In this document: positions 53,635-63,568 of the stretch, piece by piece
How the letters are laid out: each line of letters opens with the position of its first letter
How positions within the stretch are numbered: position 1 is the stretch's first letter
Source: Bradyrhizobium sp. BR13661
Lineage (GTDB): Bacteria > Pseudomonadota > Alphaproteobacteria > Rhizobiales > Xanthobacteraceae
Direction of reading: 5' to 3'
Assembly: GCF_029892425.1 (NCBI RefSeq)
Contig: NZ_JARXWB010000001.1
Coordinates: 62,001-126,000 of the forward strand
Length of the DNA: 64,000 nt
Translations under genes and position numbers: made by a program
Notes under the pieces: generated by a model
Seen by the model: the letters and a program-made list of their open reading frames with translations, nothing else
Databases searched by the model: none
What the model was told of the DNA's origin: nothing

Positions 53635-54735
53635 TCATTTGTTCCCGAGCCATTTCCTGGCGGCGGCTTCCGCCTTGGCCCGGTCGTCGGCCGGCAGGTC
53701 GGCGAGCTGCTTGTCGAGCTCGGGATCGCCCTTGCCGGAGGTTTTGGCCACCAGATGCCATTTGAACCCCTCGATCTTGTCGACGGGCGTGCCCATGCCG
53801 TTGATCAGGACCCAGGCAAGGCGGTTCTGCGCGATCGCGCTGCCCTGGCGAGAGGCCTTGCGCAGCAACGCCACGGCCGCGGGCTGGTTCTTCGGCGTGC
53901 CGGTGCCGTTGAACATGGCGATGGCATATTCGACCTCGGCATCGACATTGTCGGCAAGCGAGGCGGCCTGCAGCAGCCGCACCGATCGTTCGGCGTCCTT
54001 CGGCACCCCGGTGCCTTCCTTGTAGAAGGTCGCGAGCGCGTATTGCGCCTCGGGCAGACCCGCATCGGCGGCCTGGCGCAATAGCTCGGCGGAGCGCTTG
54101 ACGTCCTGCGGCAGGGTCTGTCCATCCAGATAAAGCAGAGCGAGGTTATACGCCGCCTTGGGCTCGCCGAGCTTGGCGGCAGAGGCCATCAGCTTGACCG
54201 CCTCGCCCTTGTCGACCGGGCCGCCGCGGCCGGCGATGCGCAGCATGGCGAGTGCAAACATCGCTTCGCGATCGCCGGCGTCGGAGGCGCGCTTGTACCA
54301 CTCGACCGCCTTGGCGTAGTCGCGCCTGATGCCCATGGCGTTGGAATAGAGCTCGCCCAGCATGGTCATGGCCTTGGCGTCGCCGGTCTGGGCGCGCGCG
54401 CTGGCGAGGTCGAAGGCGGTCTTGTATTGGCCGCGCTGATAGGCGCCGAACACCAGGTCGACATTGGGATTGTCGGGGGTCGGTGCGGGGATCACGGTTG
54501 CCGGCAGCGTCGGGCTCGGCGAGGCCGACGGCTTTGGCGCCGGCTCCTTCTTCTTGGTGATCGTGTGCGGCGCGGCCTTTGGCTTTTCCTTTGCCGATTC
54601 CTTGGCCGGCTCCTTGGGCTTCTGCTTTTCGGACCCAGGGCTCGGGATGGTCGCCGGCGGCGTGATCTGGAGCTGCGCGGCCGCAGGCGCCGCCAGCAGC
54701 AGCGTGGCCAGAAGGGTGATGCGCGGGAGCGTCAT
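53635..54735 (-). CDS. Exported Sel1-repeat protein
   Basis: A 366-residue protein with a signal peptide (LATLLLAAPAAAQ), a Lys/Pro-rich low-complexity region (about 25-85) and then Sel1-like tetratricopeptide repeats. Repeat units such as AMTMLGELYSNAMGIRRDYA, AMFALAMLRIAGRGGPVDKG and AQYALATFYKEGTGVPKDAE are clear. Such proteins are scaffolds for envelope protein interactions. The start overlaps the stop of the thiE-like gene by four bases, so they are coupled. Confidence 0.88.
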   Translation of the reverse strand: MTLPRITLLATLLLAAPAAAQLQITPPATIPSPGSEKQKPKEPAKESAKEKPKAAPHTITKKKEPAPKPSASPSPTLPATVIPAPTPDNPNVDLVFGAYQRGQYKTAFDLASARAQTGDAKAMTMLGELYSNAMGIRRDYAKAVEWYKRASDAGDREAMFALAMLRIAGRGGPVDKGEAVKLMASAAKLGEPKAAYNLALLYLDGQTLPQDVKRSAELLRQAADAGLPEAQYALATFYKEGTGVPKDAERSVRLLQAASLADNVDAEVEYAIAMFNGTGTPKNQPAAVALLRKASRQGSAIAQNRLAWVLINGMGTPVDKIEGFKWHLVAKTSGKGDPELDKQLADLPADDRAKAEAAARKWLGNK

Positions 54736-55412
54736 GTCGGATGCTGGCTCTGGCCCGCGGCAGCAGCCGCGAAGGCCTTCTTGATCGCGGCATCAGCCTC
54801 GATCAGCGCGGCCTTGGCCCCGCGTGGATCGGCCCAGACGAGATCGCCGACCAGCACGAAATCAGCGCCGCTGGCGGCGAAGTCGTAGGCTTCTTCGAAC
54901 GAGATGGCGAAGCCGACGCAGGGCGGCTCGAATAGCTCGGCCCACCAGTCCAGCCGCTCGGCAATCGCCTGCGCCGAGGGCCGCTGGCCTTTGGTGTCGG
55001 GCTCGCCGAACAACACGTAGTCGGCACCCATCTCGCCCGCGTTCATGGATTCGTGGCGCGTCTCGAGCCCGCCGACGCCGGCGATGCGATCAGGTTTCAG
55101 CGAGGGCATCGCCTCTTCCAGCGCGGCGATATCCGGCAGGTGCGCGCCATCGGCGCCGCCGCGCGCGACGATCTCGGGGTGGCCGTCGACGAGCAGGGCC
55201 GCTCCCGCGTTCTGCACGACCGGCGCAAGCGCCTTGATCCGCGAGATCATGGTGCGCTGGTCGGTCTCCTTCAGCCGCACCAGCACGGCCGCGACATCGG
55301 CGGCTGCGAGCAGCGCCGGCAGCTCGGCGAGGAGCGCGGCGGGATCATCGAGCAGGGGCGTCGCGAGATAAAGGCGCGGCGCCGGGCGCGGCGGAGGCGA
55401 TTTGTTCGACAA
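54732..55412 (-). CDS. Thiamine-phosphate-synthase-like protein (divergent ThiE)
   Basis: A 226-residue TIM-barrel protein of the ThiE/TenI family. Recognisable are VAAVLVRLKETDQRTMI, ALLVDGHPEIVARGGADGAH, VGGLETRHESMNAGEMGADY and LFGEPDTKG. Catalytic ThiE has INDR and HLGQDD at the second and third positions, here VDGH and HLPDIAA, so it may not make thiamine phosphate. It sits three bases from the class I aldolase stop and overlaps the Sel1 gene, inside the carbon operon. A regulatory or phosphate-binding role is possible. Confidence 0.75.
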   Translation of the reverse strand: MSNKSPPPRPAPRLYLATPLLDDPAALLAELPALLAAADVAAVLVRLKETDQRTMISRIKALAPVVQNAGAALLVDGHPEIVARGGADGAHLPDIAALEEAMPSLKPDRIAGVGGLETRHESMNAGEMGADYVLFGEPDTKGQRPSAQAIAERLDWWAELFEPPCVGFAISFEEAYDFAASGADFVLVGDLVWADPRGAKAALIEADAAIKKAFAAAAAGQSQHPT

Positions 55413-55415
55413 GAT

Positions 55416-56456
55416 CTAGGCTGCCTTCTTTTCCAGGCTGCTTTGCCATTCGCCCCTGGAGGCGAGGCCATTCATGCGGGCACGATGACTGAATGCGTTC
55501 TGTCCGGCCGTAACATTCTCAGGCTTGCCCGACCAGGCCTTCTGCGGCGCGGCCTGCAGCGCGCGGCCGTAGGAGAAGGTCAGGCCCCAGGGAAGCGGTC
55601 CGAGCTTGTGCATGGCGTTGAGATGTGCGGTCGCCTCTTCGTCCGACTGGCCGCCGGAGAGGAAGGCGATGCCCGGCACAGCCGCCGGCACGCAGGCCTT
55701 GAGCAGGCGGATGGTCTTCTCGGCGACCTCCTCGACGGAAGCCTGCCTTGGGCACTTCTTGCCTGAGATCGCCATGTTCGGCTTCAGCACCATGCCTTCG
55801 AGCGCGACGCGCTGCACGCGCAATTCCTGGAACGTCTTGTTGAGCACGCGGCTCGTCACCTCATAGCAGCGGTCGATGTCGTGATCGCCGTCCATCAGCA
55901 CCTCAGGCTCGACGATCGGCACGATCTGCGCGGCCTGGCACAGCGCGGCGTAGCGCGCCAGTGCGTGGGCGTTGACGCTGATCGCAGTCATCGAGGGAAT
56001 GCCCCGGCCGTCAGTGCCGCTGCCGATATCGATCACCGCGCGCCATTTGGCAAAGCGCGCGCCGCGCTCATAGTACTTCTTCAGCCGCTCGGCGAGCTTG
56101 TCGAGCCCGACGGTGACCAGCTCGCCCGGGCACATCGGCAGGGTCTGCGTGCCCTCGTCGACCTTGATGCCGGGAATGGCGCCGCTCTGTTCGATCAGCT
56201 TCACCAGCGGCGTGCCATCTTTCGCATCCTGCCAGATCGTCTCGTCGTAGAGGATCACGCCTGAGATGTACCGGCTCATGGCCTCCCTGGAGCGGAACAG
56301 CATCTCGCGATAGTCGCGGCGGTTGGCTTCGGTCGATTCCACGCCGATCGCGTCAAAGCGCTTCTTGATGGTGCCGGAGGATTCGTCAGCGGCAAGGATG
56401 CCCTTGCCTGATACGACCATGGCGGTCGCGACCTTGTTGAGCTCAGTCAGATTCAT
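55416..56456 (-). CDS. Fructose-bisphosphate aldolase, class I
   Basis: Schiff-base aldolase, 346 residues. The N-terminus has KGILAADESSGTIKKRFDAI; the Schiff-base lysine is K225 in EGMVLKPNMAISG. LTELNKVATAMV begins the family-typical protein after GGGAGGACC. It catalyses the reversible cleavage of fructose 1,6-bisphosphate. A class II aldolase lies directly upstream in the same operon, so two unrelated enzymes for one reaction are encoded side by side. Confidence 0.93.
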   Translation of the reverse strand: MNLTELNKVATAMVVSGKGILAADESSGTIKKRFDAIGVESTEANRRDYREMLFRSREAMSRYISGVILYDETIWQDAKDGTPLVKLIEQSGAIPGIKVDEGTQTLPMCPGELVTVGLDKLAERLKKYYERGARFAKWRAVIDIGSGTDGRGIPSMTAISVNAHALARYAALCQAAQIVPIVEPEVLMDGDHDIDRCYEVTSRVLNKTFQELRVQRVALEGMVLKPNMAISGKKCPRQASVEEVAEKTIRLLKACVPAAVPGIAFLSGGQSDEEATAHLNAMHKLGPLPWGLTFSYGRALQAAPQKAWSGKPENVTAGQNAFSHRARMNGLASRGEWQSSLEKKAA

Positions 56457-56554
56457 CGAGAGGTCCTCCCAAAACGATTCTGCCCTTGCCTGTGAAGTTA
56501 GACCGTTCTCGGGCAATTGCCGAGTTAACGTTGGTCGCGGGGGAGGGGACATCG

Positions 56555-56661
56555 GTCATTCCGGGGCGCGCCCCTTGGCGCGAGCCCGGAATCCATCGAT
56601 CCGCGTCGACGGTGGCACCATGGATTCCGGGACTCGCCGCGTTGCGGCGCCCCGGAATGAC
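56555..56661. repeat. Palindromic repeat, family B, copy 4, between the two aldolase genes
   Basis: Left arm GTCATTCCGGGGCGCG, inner AGCCCGGAATCCATCGATC with GGCACCATGGATTCCGGGACT, and right arm GGCGCCCCGGAATGAC. It fills the gap between the class II and class I aldolase genes, which are co-directional and probably co-transcribed. Confidence 0.88.
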
Positions 56662-56700
56662 GGAGAGACTGCCTTTCGCTTACGCCACCTTCGCGATCGC

Positions 56701-57768
56701 TTACGCGACGCGGGGATCGAGCTCGCCCTTGGCGTAGCGCTTGGCCATGTCGGCGGGGGTCAGGATCTTCTTGAACTTCGAGGCCTGCCCCGCGGTGTTG
56801 AACTCCTGCAGCCGCTGCTTGCACAGCTTGGTCATGGCTTCCATCGCCGGCTTCAAATATTTGCGCGGATCGAACTCTTCCGGATTGTCCTTGAGCACTT
56901 TCCGGATCTGGCCGGTCATGGCCATGCGGTTGTCGGTGTCGATGTTGATCTTGCGCACGCCGTGCTTGATGCCGCGCTGGATCTCGCTCACAGGCACGCC
57001 CCAGGTCGGCTTCATCTTGCCGCCATAGGCGTTGATGATGTCCTGCAGGTCCTGCGGCACCGACGACGAGCCGTGCATGACCAGATGCGTGTTCGGCAGC
57101 TTGCGGTGGATCTCCTCGATCACGTTCATGGCGAGGATGTCGCCGTCGGGCTTGCGGGTAAATTTGTAAGCGCCGTGCGAGGTTCCCATCGCGATCGCGA
57201 GCGCGTCGACCTTGGTCTCCTGCACGAACTTCACGGCCTCGTCCGGATTGGTCAGGAGCTGGTCGTGGGAGAGCTTGCCTTCGGCGCCGTGGCCGTCTTC
57301 CTTGTCGCCCATGCCGGTTTCGAGCGAGCCGAGCACGCCGAGCTCGCCCTCGACCGAGATGCCGCCGAGATGGGCCATGTCCGTCACGGTCTTGGTGACG
57401 CCGACATTGTAGGCCCAGTCGCCGGGCGTCTTGCCGTCGGCCTTCAGCGAGCCGTCCATCATGACCGAGGTGAAGCCGGCCTGGATCGCGGTCATGCAGG
57501 TCGCGGCCTCGTTGCCGTGGTCGAGATGCACGCAGACCGGAATGTGCGGGTAGATCTCGGTCACCGCGTCCATCATGTGCTTGAGCATGACGTCGTTGGC
57601 GTAGGAGCGCGCGCCGCGCGAGGCCTGGATGATGACGGGCGCGTCGACCTGGTTGGCCGCGTCCATGATCGCCAGGGCCTGTTCCATGTTGTTGATGTTG
57701 AAGGCCGGTACGCCGTAATCGTTCTCAGCCGCATGGTCGAGCAATTGACGCAACGTGATCCGAGCCAT
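56701..57768 (-). CDS. fba: Fructose-bisphosphate aldolase, class II (Calvin-cycle subtype)
   Basis: Zinc-dependent aldolase, 355 residues. It shows [40 protein letters not shown] with metal ligands, [29 protein letters not shown] and [10 protein letters not shown]. The [12 protein letters not shown] insertion is typical of the CbbA-type Calvin-cycle subtype. Gluconeogenic or Calvin-cycle direction is likely. It follows pgk by 39 bases in the same operon. Confidence 0.93.
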   Translation of the reverse strand: MARITLRQLLDHAAENDYGVPAFNINNMEQALAIMDAANQVDAPVIIQASRGARSYANDVMLKHMMDAVTEIYPHIPVCVHLDHGNEAATCMTAIQAGFTSVMMDGSLKADGKTPGDWAYNVGVTKTVTDMAHLGGISVEGELGVLGSLETGMGDKEDGHGAEGKLSHDQLLTNPDEAVKFVQETKVDALAIAMGTSHGAYKFTRKPDGDILAMNVIEEIHRKLPNTHLVMHGSSSVPQDLQDIINAYGGKMKPTWGVPVSEIQRGIKHGVRKINIDTDNRMAMTGQIRKVLKDNPEEFDPRKYLKPAMEAMTKLCKQRLQEFNTAGQASKFKKILTPADMAKRYAKGELDPRVA

Positions 57769-57807
57769 GTGTATCTTTCTCCCGTTTGGGCCAGTTCGGC
57801 CGCCATT

Positions 57808-59004
57808 TTACTTGATGCGCAGAACCTCGACGCCGGGCAGGGGCTTGCCTTCCATCCATTCAAGAAACGCGCCACCGGCGGTCGAAACATAGGTGAAATC
57901 GGACGCGACGCCGGCCTGATTCAGCGCAGCGACGGTGTCGCCGCCGCCCGCGATCGAGATCAGCTTCTTGGCCTTGGTACGCTCGGCCGCATGCTTGGCG
58001 GCTGCAACCGTGCCGCGGTCGAACGGCTGCATCTCGAAGGCGCCGACCGGGCCGTTCCACACCAGCGTGGCAGCATCGTCGATCGCGGCATGGATGCGCA
58101 CGATCGATTGCGGGCCGACGTCGAGGATCATGCCGTCGGCCGGGATCGCATCGAGCCCGTAGGCGTGCGAGGGCGCATTCGCCGCGAAGTGATAGGCGAC
58201 GGTTGCGTCCACGGGGAGGATGATCGCGCAATTGGCGGCTTCCGCCTTTTCCATGATGCGCAGCGCCGTCGGCGCGAGGTCCTTCTCGGCCAGCGACTTG
58301 CCGACCGCAACGCCCTGGGCGTGCAGGAAGGTGTTGGCCATGCCGCCGCCGATCACCAGCGCATCGACCTTGGTGACGAGGTTTTCCAGGAGGTCGATCT
58401 TGGTCGAGACCTTGGCGCCGCCGATGATGGCGATGACAGGCTTGGTCGGCGAACCCAGCGCCTTCTCCAGCGCATCGAGCTCGGCCTGCATGGTGCGGCC
58501 GGCATAGGCCGGCAGCTTGTGGCCGAGGCCTTCGGTCGAGGCGTGGGCGCGGTGCGCCGCCGAGAACGCGTCGCTGACCCAGATGTCGCCGAGCTTTGCC
58601 AGCTCCGCGACGAAGGCCGGATCGTTCTTCTCTTCCTCTTTGTGGAAGCGGGTGTTTTCCAGACAAAGGATGTCGCCATCCTTCATCTCGGCCACCGCCT
58701 TGGCCGCGGGCTCGCCGATGCAATCGTCGGCAAACGCAACGGGCTTGTTCACGACCTTCGACAGCGCTTCCGCAACCGGCTTCAGCGAGTCCTTGGCATC
58801 GCGTCCCTTCGGCCGGCCGAAATGCGCGAGCAGGATGACCTTGCCGCCCTTGTCCGAGATTTCATTGATGGTCGGCGCGACGCGCTCGAGCCGGGTCGCG
58901 TCGGTGACGCGCCCATTGTCCATGGGCACGTTGAGATCGACGCGCAGCAGCACGCGCTTGCCCTTCAATTCGACGTCGTCGAGGGTGCGGAATTTGTTGG
59001 TCAT
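57808..59004 (-). CDS. pgk: Phosphoglycerate kinase
   Basis: Interconverts 1,3-bisphosphoglycerate and 3-phosphoglycerate. A 398-residue monomer: [49 protein letters not shown], and the C-terminal [20 protein letters not shown]. The ATG giving [17 protein letters not shown] is preceded by GGAAGC and is the family start. It lies between gap and the class II aldolase gene; a family C palindrome separates it from gap. Confidence 0.96.
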   Translation of the reverse strand: MTNKFRTLDDVELKGKRVLLRVDLNVPMDNGRVTDATRLERVAPTINEISDKGGKVILLAHFGRPKGRDAKDSLKPVAEALSKVVNKPVAFADDCIGEPAAKAVAEMKDGDILCLENTRFHKEEEKNDPAFVAELAKLGDIWVSDAFSAAHRAHASTEGLGHKLPAYAGRTMQAELDALEKALGSPTKPVIAIIGGAKVSTKIDLLENLVTKVDALVIGGGMANTFLHAQGVAVGKSLAEKDLAPTALRIMEKAEAANCAIILPVDATVAYHFAANAPSHAYGLDAIPADGMILDVGPQSIVRIHAAIDDAATLVWNGPVGAFEMQPFDRGTVAAAKHAAERTKAKKLISIAGGGDTVAALNQAGVASDFTYVSTAGGAFLEWMEGKPLPGVEVLRIK

Positions 59005-59015
59005 CGGACGCTTCC

Positions 59016-59148
59016 TTGTCCCGGGCGCTGCGCAGCGCGAAGCGGTGCGCTGCAGAACCGGGACCCACGTCACAGCGAGTCCCGCGGTTAGATGGGTCCC
59101 GGCTCTGCGGAGCAGCGCAAGCGCGCAGCACCGCGTCCGGGACACGAG
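59016..59148. repeat. Palindromic repeat, family C, copy 4, between gap and pgk
   Basis: Bounded by TTGTCCCGGGCGC and GCGTCCGGGACACGAG; inner GCAGAACCGGGACCCACG and GGGTCCCGGCTCTGCGGAGC pair. It fills nearly all of the gap-pgk intergenic space within a co-directional cluster. Confidence 0.85.
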
Positions 59149-59158
59149 ACCTGCGTTC

Positions 59159-60166
59159 TTAGATCACCTTCGACATCGCAACGGCGGTGTCGGCCATGCG
59201 GTTCGAGAAGCCCCACTCGTTGTCGTACCAGGACATCACGCGCACCAGCGTGCCGTTCTGCACCTTGGTCTGGTCCTCGTGGAAGGTCGAGGAGTGCGGG
59301 TCGTGGTTGAAGTCGATCGAGACGTTCGGCGCGCTGGTGTAGCCGAGCACGCCCTTGAGCTGCTGCTCGCTGGCGCGCTTCATGGCCGCGTTGATTTCCT
59401 TGACGTCGGTTGAGCGCTTGGCGACGATCTTGAGGTCGACGACCGAGACGTTCGGGGTCGGCACCCGGATCGCGACGCCGTCGAGCTTGCCCTTCAGCTC
59501 GGGCAGCACCAGGCCGATCGCTTTCGCAGCGCCGGTCGAGGTCGGGATCATCGACATCGCAGCCGCGCGGCCGCGGTAGAGATCCTTGTGCAGCGTGTCC
59601 AGCGTCGGCTGGTCGCCGGTGTAGGCGTGGATCGTGGTCATGAAGCCGGTCTCGATGCCGACGAGATCGTTCAGCACCTTGGCGACCGGCGCGAGGCAGT
59701 TGGTGGTGCAGCTTCCGTTGGAGACGACCAGATGATCCCTGGTCAGCGTGTCGTGGTTGACGCCGAAGACGATGGTGGCGTCGGCGCCGTCAGCCGGCGC
59801 GGAGACCAGCACGCGCTTGGCGCCGGCGGCGAGATGCGCGGAGGCCTTGTCCTTCGAGGTGAAGATGCCGGTGCATTCCAGCGCGATGTCGACGCCGAGA
59901 TCCTTCCAGGGCAGTTTTGAGGGATCGCGCTCGGCGGTCACCTTGATCTTGTTGGCCCCGAGGCTGATGGAGTCGCCCTCGACGGTCACGACGCCGGGGA
60001 AACGGCCATGGACGCTGTCATAGCGGAGGAGATGGGCGTTGGTCTCGACCGGGCCGAGATCGTTGATGCCGACGACCTCGATGTCCTTGCGGCCGGACTC
60101 GGCGATAGCCCGCAGGACGTTGCGGCCGATGCGACCAAAACCGTTGATTCCAACGCGGACTGCCAT
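59159..60166 (-). CDS. gap: Glyceraldehyde-3-phosphate dehydrogenase
   Basis: Oxidises glyceraldehyde 3-phosphate to 1,3-bisphosphoglycerate with NAD(P). The 335-residue protein has [35 protein letters not shown] and catalytic C153 in [12 protein letters not shown]. The C-terminal [16 protein letters not shown] is diagnostic. It lies between tkt and pgk. Confidence 0.96.
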   Translation of the reverse strand: MAVRVGINGFGRIGRNVLRAIAESGRKDIEVVGINDLGPVETNAHLLRYDSVHGRFPGVVTVEGDSISLGANKIKVTAERDPSKLPWKDLGVDIALECTGIFTSKDKASAHLAAGAKRVLVSAPADGADATIVFGVNHDTLTRDHLVVSNGSCTTNCLAPVAKVLNDLVGIETGFMTTIHAYTGDQPTLDTLHKDLYRGRAAAMSMIPTSTGAAKAIGLVLPELKGKLDGVAIRVPTPNVSVVDLKIVAKRSTDVKEINAAMKRASEQQLKGVLGYTSAPNVSIDFNHDPHSSTFHEDQTKVQNGTLVRVMSWYDNEWGFSNRMADTAVAMSKVI

Positions 60167-60243
60167 GTTTCGTCTCCTTCAATGACCGTTGTCATCCCGC
60201 ACAACGCGCTTCGGTGCGCCTGCGAGGGTTTTTTAGGGGCGGA

Positions 60244-60262
60244 CGCCCGGTTCGGCCGGGCG
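60244..60262. other. Strong hairpin between tkt and gap
   Basis: Stem CGCCCGG/CCGGGCG with a five-base loop lies in the 149-base gap between tkt and gap. It lacks a T run on the minus strand, so it is not a classical terminator there; it may be a processing or stability element. Confidence 0.4.
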
Positions 60263-60315
60263 GTGCTTGATCATATGCGAGATGTCGTAGTCCTTTTTTT
60301 TGACAAGCTCAACAC

Positions 60316-62301
60316 TCAGGAAACGCGCTTCACCACAGCGTTAACTGCGGCCTCGGCGGTAATGCCGAAATGCTTGTAAAGGTCCTTGGCCGGCGCGCTG
60401 GCGCCGAAGGAATGCATGCCCACGAATTCGCCATCCTGGCCGATCACGGCATCCCAGCCCCAGCGCACCGCGGCCTCGATCGCGACCTTCACCGGCGCGT
60501 TCCCGATGATGGCGGCGCGCTTGGCCTCTGGTTGCGCTAACAACAGCTCGAGCGAGGGCACCGAGACCACCCGCGACGGGATGCCGCGCTCGGCGAGCTG
60601 CTTCTGGGCGGCCACCGCGATCTCGACCTCGGAGCCCGAGGCGAACAGCGTCGCCTTGGCTTCGCCCTGGGCTGCGACCAGCTCATAGGCGCCGGCTGCG
60701 CACGGATTTTCGTTCGGCGCGTTGTTGCGAAGCTGAGGCAGGTTCTGGCGCGTCAGCGCCAGCACGGTCGGACCGTCCACGCGGTTCAGCGCAAGCTCCC
60801 AGCACTCGGCGACCTCGATGGAGTCGCAGGGGCGGAACACGCGCATGTTCGGAATGGCGCGCAGCGCTGCGAGATGCTCGACCGGCTGATGGGTCGGGCC
60901 GTCTTCGCCGAGGCCGATGGAATCGTGCGTCATCACATAGACGACGCCGGCGCCCATCAGCGCGGCGAGGCGCATCGCCGGACGCGCATAGTCGGTGAAC
61001 ACCAGGAAGGTCGCGCCATTGGGTGCGAAGCCGCCGTGCAGGAAGATGCCGTTCATGGCGGCGGCCATGCCGTGTTCGCGGATGCCGTAATGGATGAAGC
61101 GGCCCTTCGGCGTCTTGGCGGAGAACGCCGTCGCCGATTTCGCCTTGTTGTTGTTGGAGCCGGTGAGATCGGCGGAGCCGGCGAGGAATTCCATCGGCAT
61201 CGCGCCGGCGATCACTTCGATCACCGCTTCCGAGGACTTGCGGGTCGCCGCGTTCATCGGCTTTTCCAGCAGTTCCTTCTTGTAGGCGCGCACGGCTTTC
61301 GCAAGCGAGGCCGGACGCTCGTGGCGCAGGCGGCGTTCGAACTCGGCGCGCTTGCGGCCGCCGAGCTCGCCGAACCGTCCTTCCCATTCCTGCCGTGCCG
61401 CAGCGCCGCGGCTGCCTGCTGCGCGCCAGGCCTTCAGCACGTCGTCGGGCACCGAGAAGGCGTCCTGCGAGATGCCGAGATTTTCCTTGGCGGCCTTGAG
61501 CTCGTCGGCGCCGAGCGCTTCGCCATGCGCCTTCGCGGTGCCGGCCTTGTGCGGCGCGCCGAAGCCGATGGTGGTGCGGCAGGCGATCAGCGTCGGCTTG
61601 CTGGATTTCTGCGCACGGGTGATCGCAGCCGCGATGGCGGCCTGGTCGTGCCCGTCGATCGTCTCGGCCGCCCAGCCCGCGGACTTGAACCGCTTCACCT
61701 GGTCGACCGAGTCGGCGATCGAGGTCGGGCCGTCGATCGAGATGCCGTTGTCGTCGTAGAGCACGATCAGCTTGCCGAGCTTCCAGTGGCCGGCCATCGC
61801 GATCGCTTCCTGCGACACGCCCTCCATCAGGTCGCCGTCGGAGGCGAGCACGTAGGTGTGGTGGTCGACGATCTTCTTGCCGAACTCGGCGGCGAGCATC
61901 TTTTCGGCGAGCGCCATGCCGACCGCGGTCGAGATGCCCTGGCCGAGCGGGCCGGTGGTGGTCTCGATCCCCTTGGTGTGGAAGTTCTCGGGGTGACCCG
62001 GCGTCAGCGAGCCGAGCTGGCGGAAGTTCTTCAGCTGGTCCAGCGTCATCGCCGCATTGCCGGTCAAATACAGCAGCGAGTAGAGCAGCATCGAGCCGTG
62101 ACCGGCCGAGAGCACGAAGCGGTCGCGGTCGGGCCAGTCGACCGCTGCGGCGTCGAATTTCAGGAACTGCGTGAACAGCACCGTGGCGATGTCGGCGGCG
62201 CCCATCGGCAGGCCGGGATGGCCCGACTTCGCCTTCTCGACGGCGTCCATCGAGAGGCCGCGGATCGCGTTGGCCATGCGGTTGTGGTCGACTTGCGTCA
62301 T
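60316..62301 (-). CDS. tkt: Transketolase
   Basis: Thiamine-diphosphate enzyme of the pentose phosphate pathway and Calvin cycle, 661 residues. It shows [40 protein letters not shown], the ThDP motif GDGDLMEG-type sequence ([15 protein letters not shown]), and the C-terminal [20 protein letters not shown]. The chosen ATG gives [11 protein letters not shown], the family start; the frame is open 31 codons further without support. It heads the minus-strand carbon cluster. Confidence 0.96.
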   Translation of the reverse strand: MTQVDHNRMANAIRGLSMDAVEKAKSGHPGLPMGAADIATVLFTQFLKFDAAAVDWPDRDRFVLSAGHGSMLLYSLLYLTGNAAMTLDQLKNFRQLGSLTPGHPENFHTKGIETTTGPLGQGISTAVGMALAEKMLAAEFGKKIVDHHTYVLASDGDLMEGVSQEAIAMAGHWKLGKLIVLYDDNGISIDGPTSIADSVDQVKRFKSAGWAAETIDGHDQAAIAAAITRAQKSSKPTLIACRTTIGFGAPHKAGTAKAHGEALGADELKAAKENLGISQDAFSVPDDVLKAWRAAGSRGAAARQEWEGRFGELGGRKRAEFERRLRHERPASLAKAVRAYKKELLEKPMNAATRKSSEAVIEVIAGAMPMEFLAGSADLTGSNNNKAKSATAFSAKTPKGRFIHYGIREHGMAAAMNGIFLHGGFAPNGATFLVFTDYARPAMRLAALMGAGVVYVMTHDSIGLGEDGPTHQPVEHLAALRAIPNMRVFRPCDSIEVAECWELALNRVDGPTVLALTRQNLPQLRNNAPNENPCAAGAYELVAAQGEAKATLFASGSEVEIAVAAQKQLAERGIPSRVVSVPSLELLLAQPEAKRAAIIGNAPVKVAIEAAVRWGWDAVIGQDGEFVGMHSFGASAPAKDLYKHFGITAEAAVNAVVKRVS

Positions 62302-62612
62302 GTCTGAAATCCGTCTGAAATGAGGCGCTTGGCGGTGGTGCGGGCCGCGCGGGAGAAGGCTGGCGGCTGCTGAAGATCGGGGCTGGGATAGCACCTCGGT
62401 TCCGGCAGGCCAAGGCAGTCAAACGCGCCACGGCGCGAAAAGCTGCTTATCGGTGCATAGTTTCGCGGCGGCGTTGCGCTTGGCTAGCTTGCCACGTAAA
62501 TTTCTGCTTCTAACCGCTTGCCGAACCGAGTCTTTTGCCGGCCGGCAAGCTCTGAGGTAAAGGCCCAAGGTAAAGTTCAAGGGCAAGGCCCACAGGTTCC
62601 GCCGCTGACTGC
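62302..62612. other. Divergent promoter region between tkt and DUF4164
   Basis: About 310 bases without a supported gene. It must contain the tkt promoter and that of the DUF4164-zapA operon. No repeat, terminator or recognisable operator was found by eye, though a LysR-type (CbbR-like) site could be hidden here. Confidence 0.45.
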
Positions 62613-62933
62613 ATGAACGATCGCGTTTCCAAAAGCTCTGCCATGACGGAGTCGTCCGCCGTCGAGATCGAGATCGCGACCCGCAGGCTCATGGCGGCGC
62701 TCGACGGACTCGAAAGCGCGGTCGAGCGGCGGCGCGATGCCGATCGCGACGAGAACGAGCTGGCGACGCGCATCCAGGCGCTGGGCGCGGACCGCTCGCG
62801 CCTTGCCGACGAGCTCGACGGCGCATTGGTGAAAGCGCGTAAGCTCGAGCGCACCAATCGCGAGATTTCCGAACGGCTTGATTCCGCGATCGTCACGATA
62901 CGCTCGGTGCTCGATACCGGAGAGGATGGATGA
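62613..62933 (+). CDS. DUF4164 coiled-coil protein
   Basis: A 106-residue helical protein (TRRLMAALDGLESAVERRRD, LATRIQALGADRSRLADELD) matching DUF4164, found next to zapA in Rhizobiales. The stop overlaps the zapA start by four bases. It may be a division-associated partner of ZapA, which is inferred only from the neighbourhood. Confidence 0.85.
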   Translation: MNDRVSKSSAMTESSAVEIEIATRRLMAALDGLESAVERRRDADRDENELATRIQALGADRSRLADELDGALVKARKLERTNREISERLDSAIVTIRSVLDTGEDG

Positions 62934-63313
62934 GCCACATCAACGTCACCATCAATGCCCGGCAATACCGCATGGCCTGCGAGGAAGGCCAGGAGGTGCG
63001 GCTGCTCAAGCTCGCCGAAAGCCTGGAGACGCGGATCCAGTCGCTGCGCGGAAAGTTCGGCGAGATCGGCGATGCGCGCCTGACCGTGATGGCCGCGCTG
63101 ACCGTCTGCGACGAGCTGGTGGATGCCGGCAACCGCATCCGCACCATGGAGCAGGAGCTGACCGAGCTCAGGGATTTCCGCAACGCCGCCGTCGAGCGCG
63201 CCCGGTTGACGCAAACGGCCGTGGTGAATGCGCTGAATTCGGCCGCCGAACGCATCGAAAAGTCGACCCAGGTGCTGAACCGCACCGTCGGAGGCGGCAT
63301 CGCGATCGGGTAG
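62930..63313 (+). CDS. zapA: Cell division protein ZapA
   Basis: Promotes FtsZ filament bundling at the division ring. A 127-residue protein with the ZapA N-terminal pattern INVTINARQYRMACEEGQEVRL, then LAESLETRIQSLRGKFGEIG and VMAALTVCDELVDAGNRI, with a C-terminal coiled-coil that would mediate tetramerisation. It overlaps DUF4164 by four bases. The 6S RNA gene and the formyltetrahydrofolate cyclo-ligase gene follow, as in many Proteobacteria. Confidence 0.92.
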   Translation: MSHINVTINARQYRMACEEGQEVRLLKLAESLETRIQSLRGKFGEIGDARLTVMAALTVCDELVDAGNRIRTMEQELTELRDFRNAAVERARLTQTAVVNALNSAAERIEKSTQVLNRTVGGGIAIG

Positions 63314-63316
63314 GGG

Positions 63317-63499
63317 CCACCCTCCCCTGGAGGGGGAGGGTCGATCGCGCGTAGCGCGAGCGGGGTGGGGTGATCTTTCCACTCGGGCACTGTTCGTCGC
63401 GGAGGGACCGTCACCCCACCCCGGCTCACATTCGCTGCGCTTCATGTGAGCCGACCCACGGGCGAGCTACGCTCGTCCCGGACCCCTCCAGGGGAGGGT
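63317..63499. repeat. Palindromic intergenic repeat, family F
   Basis: An imperfect palindrome of about 180 bases. Outer arms ACCCTCCCCTGGAGGGG and CCCCTCCAGGGGAGGGT pair, with inner arms such as CGGGGTGGGGTGA and TCACCCCACCCCG. It lies between zapA and the 6S RNA. Only one copy was seen in the window. Confidence 0.8.
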
Positions 63500-63568
63500 A
63501 AGAACCCCGCGCTACAGCGAGGCCGCTCGCCGGGCTGGCGATTCGTCAGTATCGTTGTTACATTGCGC

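Noticed and set aside
60244..60262. Transcription terminator between tkt and gap
   Set aside because: The hairpin is strong but is not followed by a T run on the minus strand, so it is recorded only as a structural element.
60874..62307. 477-codon plus-strand frame over tkt
   Set aside because: Antisense to transketolase; the composition is that of a codon-bias shadow.
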